Assembly: GCF_900116715.1 (NCBI RefSeq)
Contig: NZ_FPBM01000001.1
Span: forward strand, 436,784 to 500,783
Source: Polaromonas sp. YR568
GTDB lineage: Bacteria; Pseudomonadota; Gammaproteobacteria; Burkholderiales; Burkholderiaceae_C
Direction of reading: 5' to 3'
DNA length: 64,000 nucleotides
Both the position numbers and the translations under genes were made by a program. Every line of letters starts with the position of its first letter. Positions within the stretch are counted from its first letter, which is position 1. Shown here piece by piece: positions 60,209 to 64,000 of the stretch. A model generated the notes under the pieces. That model was not told the DNA's origin. It did not search any database and saw only the letters and a program-made list of their open reading frames with translations.

Positions 60209-62088
60209 CAGCGCTCTCCCCCGCCGCGCCTGGGCTGCTTGAGAAGGTCTGTCAGCCGCCCAACCAAGCCCATCAACCCCGACGGCGAGGCCACCATGAT
60301 CAGCATGATGAACACACCCAGCAGGCCACGCCAGTACGTCACTTCCCGGCCCAGCTCGGCGCCGGCATAACTCAGCACGATGCTGCCGACCACGGCGCCC
60401 CACAGCTGGTGCACGCCGCCGAGCAGTACCACCAGCAAGGCATCGACTGACGTGGAAACCGCCGCCAGCGAAGGAAACACCGCACCCTTGTGCGCCGCAA
60501 AAAGGCCGCCCGCAAGGCCTGCCAGCACGGCGCTTTCCACAAAAATCCGGTACTTGAGCCAGCCCACGGCCAGACCCGAGGCGGAGGCGCGCATGGGCGC
60601 ATCACGCAAGGCCTGGAGCGCGGCGCCCAGCACGGAACGCCCCAAAAAACGCAGCGCAAAGACCGCCACCAGCACAAGGCCTACCAGCAGGGCGTAAAAC
60701 AGGGGGCGTACTTCGTCGCTCACAAGAGTGAGGCCGATCAGGCCGTTGTCGCCGCCCGTCAGGTCCACCCACTGCGTCGCACCCGCCCAAACCACCTGCG
60801 CCAGGGCCAGCGACAGCATCGCCAGATACACACCGCTGCTTCGGACCACCGCCGCACCAAACACCGCCGCCACAGCCAGCGCGGTGGCGCAACCCGTTGC
60901 CAGCGCAAGCGGAAGCGAAGCGCCCCAGAGGCTGTGCGACAGCGCCGCGCCATAAGCGCCCAGCGCAAAGAACGCGGCATGGCCAAAGCTGACCAGGCCA
61001 CCCAGCGCCATCATGGATTGCAGGCTGACGCCGAAGATCATCAGAATCAACGCGTCGGCGGCCAGGGCCTGCCAGTAAGGGCCACCCGCCCACGCCACAT
61101 AAGCCAGCACCACGAAGGCGGCAGCCACCAGCGAAGAGCCTGCCAGCCCCATCCCGAGGCCGCGAAACTTCTGGGCAGGCTCACGCACACCGCCCTCTTG
61201 CGAAGAGATGGCCTTGCCATTGAGGCCTTGAGGCCGGAACACCAACACCACCGCCATCGTCAGGAACACAATCACCAGCGTGGCCTGCGGAAACACACTG
61301 ATGCCGAACGCATGGACCAGCCCGATCAGCAACGCCGCCACAAAAGCGCCGCCTATGCTGCCCAGCCCGCCCATCACAACGACGACAAAGGTCTCCACGA
61401 TCACGTTCATGTCCATTTGCAGGTGGGCCGGCTCGCGCGGCAACTGCAAGGCACCGGCAAGGCCCGCCAGCGCGCAGCCCAGCACAACGGCGCCCAGCAT
61501 CAGCGGGCGTGGATTGACGCCCAGCGCCTGGAGCATGGAGCGGTCTTGCGTGGCGGCGCGCAGGCGCTGGCCAAACAGCGAGCGCCGCAGCAGCAGGTGC
61601 AGCCCCAGCCAGACCAGCGGGCCCAGCGCGATCATCGCCAGCTGGTAGACCGGAAAGAATTCGTCGCCGATCTGCACCGAACCCTTGAGGCCGGGAAAGC
61701 GCGGCGCGAAGACTTCATCAGGCCCAAAACCCCACTGCATGGCGTCGTGCATCGCCAGCGTCAGGCCGAAGGTAGCCACCAGCTGGTAAAGCTCGGGGGC
61801 GCCCGTCATTCGCCTTAACAAGAGAAATTCGGCCACAGCGCCCGCCAGAGCAGCGCAAGCAGCTCCTAAAAGAATAGCAAGCAGATAGAGCGGCGCACTC
61901 TCGCCCCAGGCCGGAAACCAGTGGGTGACCCAGTGCGCGGTAAACAGCGCGCCCAGCATGAAGAAGCTGCCGTGCGCAAAATTGACGATGCGCGTCACGC
62001 CGAAGATCAGCGTGAGGCCCGCCGCCATCAGGAACAGCGTGGTGGCGTAAGACAGCCCGCCCAGCAGCTGGACCACGGAAAAGGTCAT
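60208..62088 (-). CDS. livHM: Fused branched-chain-type ABC permease LivH-LivM
   Basis: A 626-aa inner-membrane protein that joins two permeases normally made separately. Residues 1-290 are LivH-like (LTLIFGVTRIVNFAHGSFFM; VVVVMGGLGSIGGAFVAALL). Residues about 305-626 are LivM-like (LGGLVSFGHAAFFALGAYGA; LVVLLGGVHQLWGAVVGS). The linker is about 30 residues (KAISSQEGGVREPAQKFR). It is four bases after the nitroreductase gene and coupled to livG. The imported compound is unknown; the neighbours (thioesterase, nitroreductase) suggest an organic acid or amide instead of leucine. Confidence 0.93.
   Translation of the reverse strand: MTFSVVQLLGGLSYATTLFLMAAGLTLIFGVTRIVNFAHGSFFMLGALFTAHWVTHWFPAWGESAPLYLLAILLGAACAALAGAVAEFLLLRRMTGAPELYQLVATFGLTLAMHDAMQWGFGPDEVFAPRFPGLKGSVQIGDEFFPVYQLAMIALGPLVWLGLHLLLRRSLFGQRLRAATQDRSMLQALGVNPRPLMLGAVVLGCALAGLAGALQLPREPAHLQMDMNVIVETFVVVVMGGLGSIGGAFVAALLIGLVHAFGISVFPQATLVIVFLTMAVVLVFRPQGLNGKAISSQEGGVREPAQKFRGLGMGLAGSSLVAAAFVVLAYVAWAGGPYWQALAADALILMIFGVSLQSMMALGGLVSFGHAAFFALGAYGAALSHSLWGASLPLALATGCATALAVAAVFGAAVVRSSGVYLAMLSLALAQVVWAGATQWVDLTGGDNGLIGLTLVSDEVRPLFYALLVGLVLVAVFALRFLGRSVLGAALQALRDAPMRASASGLAVGWLKYRIFVESAVLAGLAGGLFAAHKGAVFPSLAAVSTSVDALLVVLLGGVHQLWGAVVGSIVLSYAGAELGREVTYWRGLLGVFIMLIMVASPSGLMGLVGRLTDLLKQPRRGGGER
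61862..61878 (-). repeat. Dispersed palindrome copy inside livHM
   Basis: The tail GCGCAAGCA precedes GCTCC-TAAAAGA-ATAGC, one arm degenerate. It encodes part of a membrane helix (LLAILLGAACAAL). Confidence 0.65.
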
Positions 62089-62092
62089 CCAG

Positions 62093-62839
62093 TCAATCCA
62101 GCCAGGTGGTGAACTTTTCAGCCGGCACGCGTGGCGTTCTGAAGGTGTTCACCAGCGCCGTTTCATCGGCATAGCCCAGCGCCATGCCGCACACCAGCAT
62201 CTCGTTGTCACCCGCGCCAATGTGCGGCAGGATGATCTTTGCGAAGCCGTTCCAGGCTGCCTGCGGGCAGGTGTGCAGGCCCAGGCCGCGCGCGGCCACC
62301 ATGAGGCTTTGCATGAACATGCCGTAGTCGACCAGCGAGCCGCGGCCCATCACCCGGTCCAGCGTGAACATCAAGCCCACGGGCGCATCGAATAGCTGGA
62401 AATTGCGGTGATGCTGCGCATGCATCTTGTCTTTGTCACCCTTGACGATGCCCAGCAGGCCGTAAAGGCCCCAGCCGTTTTCGCGGCGGCGGTCGATGTA
62501 GGGAGAGACCCACTTTTCAGGGTAGTAGTCGTATTCCTCTCGGTACTCGGCAGCCAGGGCCGGGTTGGCGTACAGCGCATCGTGGGCCTCGCAGACTTTG
62601 CTGACGAGCGCGTCGCGGCTGGCGCCTTGCAGCACATAGGCCTTCCAGGGCTGGGTGTTGGTGCCCGAAGGCGCGCGGCTGGCGACTTCCAGCAGGTGGG
62701 CGATGGTTTCGCGCGGCACCGGCTTGGGCAGAAACATGCGTATCGACTGGCGGCTGACGATGGCTTCGTCTACTGCATTGCGTGCGTCGCCCGGCTGACG
62801 CGGGCTGATATAGGAAAGCACGGGCGGTGCCTGCGTCAT
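62093..62839 (-). CDS. Nitroreductase-family FMN protein
   Basis: A 248-aa flavoprotein. SRQSIRMFLPKPVPRETI and VASRAPSGTNTQPWKAYVL form the FMN-binding opening of the nitroreductase fold, and the C-terminal MALGYADETALVNTFRTPR closes it. The segment FMQSLMVAARGLGLHTCPQA is the typical interface helix. ATG 62839 overlaps the thioesterase stop (ATGA). It is read just before the livHM permease. The substrate (nitroaromatic, quinone or other) is unknown. Confidence 0.92.
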   Translation of the reverse strand: MTQAPPVLSYISPRQPGDARNAVDEAIVSRQSIRMFLPKPVPRETIAHLLEVASRAPSGTNTQPWKAYVLQGASRDALVSKVCEAHDALYANPALAAEYREEYDYYPEKWVSPYIDRRRENGWGLYGLLGIVKGDKDKMHAQHHRNFQLFDAPVGLMFTLDRVMGRGSLVDYGMFMQSLMVAARGLGLHTCPQAAWNGFAKIILPHIGAGDNEMLVCGMALGYADETALVNTFRTPRVPAEKFTTWLD

Positions 62840-63279
62840 CTGAGGGTCTCCAGTACAGAAAGAAGTTCGGGGGGCAGCGGCGCCGGCCTGCGCGTCGCGC
62901 GGTCCACATAGACATGAATGAAATGGCCCCGGGCCGCGCACAGCGAATCTTTGTCGCCCGGGAACAAAGCCACCTCGTAACGCACGCTGGACGAGCCCAC
63001 ATGCGCCACGCGGATGCCTGCGACCACCGGCTCCGGAAAAGCCAGCGGCGCGAAGTAATTGCACTGGGTTTCGATGACCAGGCCGATCACGCCGCCGGTA
63101 TGGATGTCGATGGCGCCGCGCTCAATCAGCAGGCCGTTGACGGCCGTGTCGAACCAGCTGTAGTAGACGACATTGTTGACGTGGCCGTAGACATCGTTGT
63201 CGGACCAGCGGGTGCCGATGTCGCGGAAAGCTTTGTAGGCGCTGCGGGCTTCAGCCTGCGGGCGTGTCGGGGAGGTCAT
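62836..63279 (-). CDS. 4HBT/YbgC-type acyl-CoA thioesterase
   Basis: A 147-aa hot-dog fold thioesterase. The catalytic Asp is in TRWSDNDVYGHVNNVVYYSW, the D-x-D/H-x-N pattern of the YbgC/4-hydroxybenzoyl-CoA group. ETQCNYFAPLAFPEPVVAG follows. Its start lies 29 bases inside the upstream gene and its stop overlaps the nitroreductase start, so all three are coupled. It would hydrolyse short or aromatic acyl-CoAs. Confidence 0.92.
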   Translation of the reverse strand: MTSPTRPQAEARSAYKAFRDIGTRWSDNDVYGHVNNVVYYSWFDTAVNGLLIERGAIDIHTGGVIGLVIETQCNYFAPLAFPEPVVAGIRVAHVGSSSVRYEVALFPGDKDSLCAARGHFIHVYVDRATRRPAPLPPELLSVLETLR

Positions 63280-64000
63280 GAGGACCTATTTTGCCAGCGT
63301 GCACCTGGTGGGGCTCAGGCTGTGTTTTTGGCTGAATCGCCGGCCTGATCGCAAGGGGCTCACGCCCCAGCAATTCCGGCAAACGGTTGGGCGAAGGCAC
63401 GTTGTCCCGCTGCAGCAAAATCCAGTGCCCATACGAAAAAGGCGAAAAGTGCAGGACATCGCACACGTGGGCGCCCAGGCGTGCCGCCCAGTTGGGAGTG
63501 GGAATCTGCAATGCGCGGGTGCCTGTGTAATCGGCGCGAAGCTCGCGCAGGTACTCCGCGTAGCCGTAGCGGCGAATGCCGCCCAGCTCAACTTCACGGT
63601 GGCCTGCCAGTGAAGGAAGCGCGGCAAGCACTGCGAACGCCTTTCCCAGATCGGTGGCCGCCATGGCCGCAATGCCGCCGCGCGCGCCGCGTGGAATGAA
63701 GTGCACCGGCGAGCGCGACAAGCCGCGCAGCCAGCGGGCGCCGAAGCCGCCCTCGCCGTCGAGCAAAGAAGGCCGCACGATGGCGTAGTCGCTGCCCGAA
63801 GCCGCGATGGCGCGTTCACCCAGCAGTTTGCTGGAGAGAAAGCGACTTTTGGCGCCTTCGTGCAAGCCGAGAGCGGAAGTGTGAACAAAACGAATATTGG
63901 CGCCGGCGCATGCAAGGGCCAGCGCTGCGGGCGCGCGATGGTGCACGTGGTCATAGGACTCGTTGGGCCGCTGGCGCAGGATGCCCACGCAATTCACAAC
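63251..64000 (-). CDS. NAD(P)-binding epimerase/NDUFA9-like protein, C-terminal part
   Basis: The gene runs off the right edge; about 249 codons of its C-terminal part are present. The visible part fits an atypical short-chain reductase of the NDUFA9/YfcH-like group: a strand NCVGILRQRPNESYDHVHH, then IRFVHTSALGLHEGAKSRFL with the Ser and the later Lys (SKLLGERAI), and VRPSLLDGEGGFGARWL. The first nucleotide-binding Gly motif lies outside the window. It overlaps the thioesterase start by 29 bases. Confidence 0.82.
   Translation of the reverse strand, partial: VVNCVGILRQRPNESYDHVHHRAPAALALACAGANIRFVHTSALGLHEGAKSRFLSSKLLGERAIAASGSDYAIVRPSLLDGEGGFGARWLRGLSRSPVHFIPRGARGGIAAMAATDLGKAFAVLAALPSLAGHREVELGGIRRYGYAEYLRELRADYTGTRALQIPTPNWAARLGAHVCDVLHFSPFSYGHWILLQRDNVPSPNRLPELLGREPLAIRPAIQPKTQPEPHQVHAGKIGPHDLPDTPAG

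Noticed and set aside
60490-61818. 442-codon + frame opposite livHM
   Set aside because: It is rich in His, Gln and Arg with no hydrophobic helices or motifs, typical of the reverse of a membrane protein gene.
1-64000. CRISPR arrays, insertion sequences, prophage genes, integrase or att sites
   Set aside because: No regularly spaced direct repeats, transposase or integrase motifs, or target-site duplications were seen. The two tRNA genes have no adjacent integrase or repeated 3' ends.

Overview
The window is a GC-rich stretch of a betaproteobacterial chromosome. It most resembles the family Comamonadaceae (Polaromonas, Rhodoferax, Variovorax or Acidovorax type). The signs are Bug-family (TctC) solute receptors, the earP-efp pair with an Arg32-type EF-P, the surE-pcm-nlpD block, hupB-tRNA-Val-ppiD, and a short dispersed palindrome (GCTAY-N7-RTAGC followed by TGCTTGCGC) that I recall as common in these genomes. 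The genus is an inference, not a database result. No insertion sequence, prophage or CRISPR array was seen.

The first half (about 1.2-29.5 kb) is an iron and oxidative-stress island. It has four TonB-dependent receptors: one fused by stop-start overlap to a PepSY membrane protein (1217-4467); a heme receptor heading an eight-gene heme operon (6569-14053); a siderophore receptor followed by a PepSY reductase-like protein and a 72-aa membrane protein (16979-20579); and a Fiu-like receptor with its PiuC partner (22770-25861). Energy comes from TonB-ExbB-ExbD (26575-28501). Storage and release of iron are covered by bacterioferritin, Bfd and ferredoxin-NADP reductase. HemP lies at 28644. ahpC and ahpF sit inside the island behind an OxyR-like site. 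Six sites of Fur 7-1-7 type lie in front of hmuR, the 16979 receptor, bfr, the 22770 receptor, bfd and hemP. No siderophore synthesis genes were seen, so the cell probably takes up foreign siderophores and heme.

The least explained part is the heme operon. Two VOC-fold (glyoxalase/bleomycin-resistance) proteins and a 120-aa unknown protein are translationally coupled with HmuS, HmuT and HmuU. The heme receptor lacks the histidines normally expected in its plug and its FRAP-NPNL loop. A 32-aa membrane micro-protein overlaps the end of bfd just before tonB.

From 29.5 to 50 kb the window is mostly housekeeping: YccA, RlmD, NlpD-Pcm-SurE (no rpoS at its usual place), tRNA-His, PpiD, tRNA-Val, HU, PgsA, UvrC and EarP-EF-P. 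Between these is a catabolic cluster of tartrate/D-malate dehydrogenase, fluoroacetate-dehalogenase-like hydrolase and Bug receptor under a divergent LysR regulator. From 51 to 64 kb come a LOG protein, an MFS transporter, RmuC, a 2-hydroxyacid dehydrogenase, an NhaD-like antiporter, PncB and an FKBP. A probable operon follows, encoding an NDUFA9-like protein, a thioesterase, a nitroreductase and a branched-chain-type ABC transporter whose two permeases are fused into one protein.
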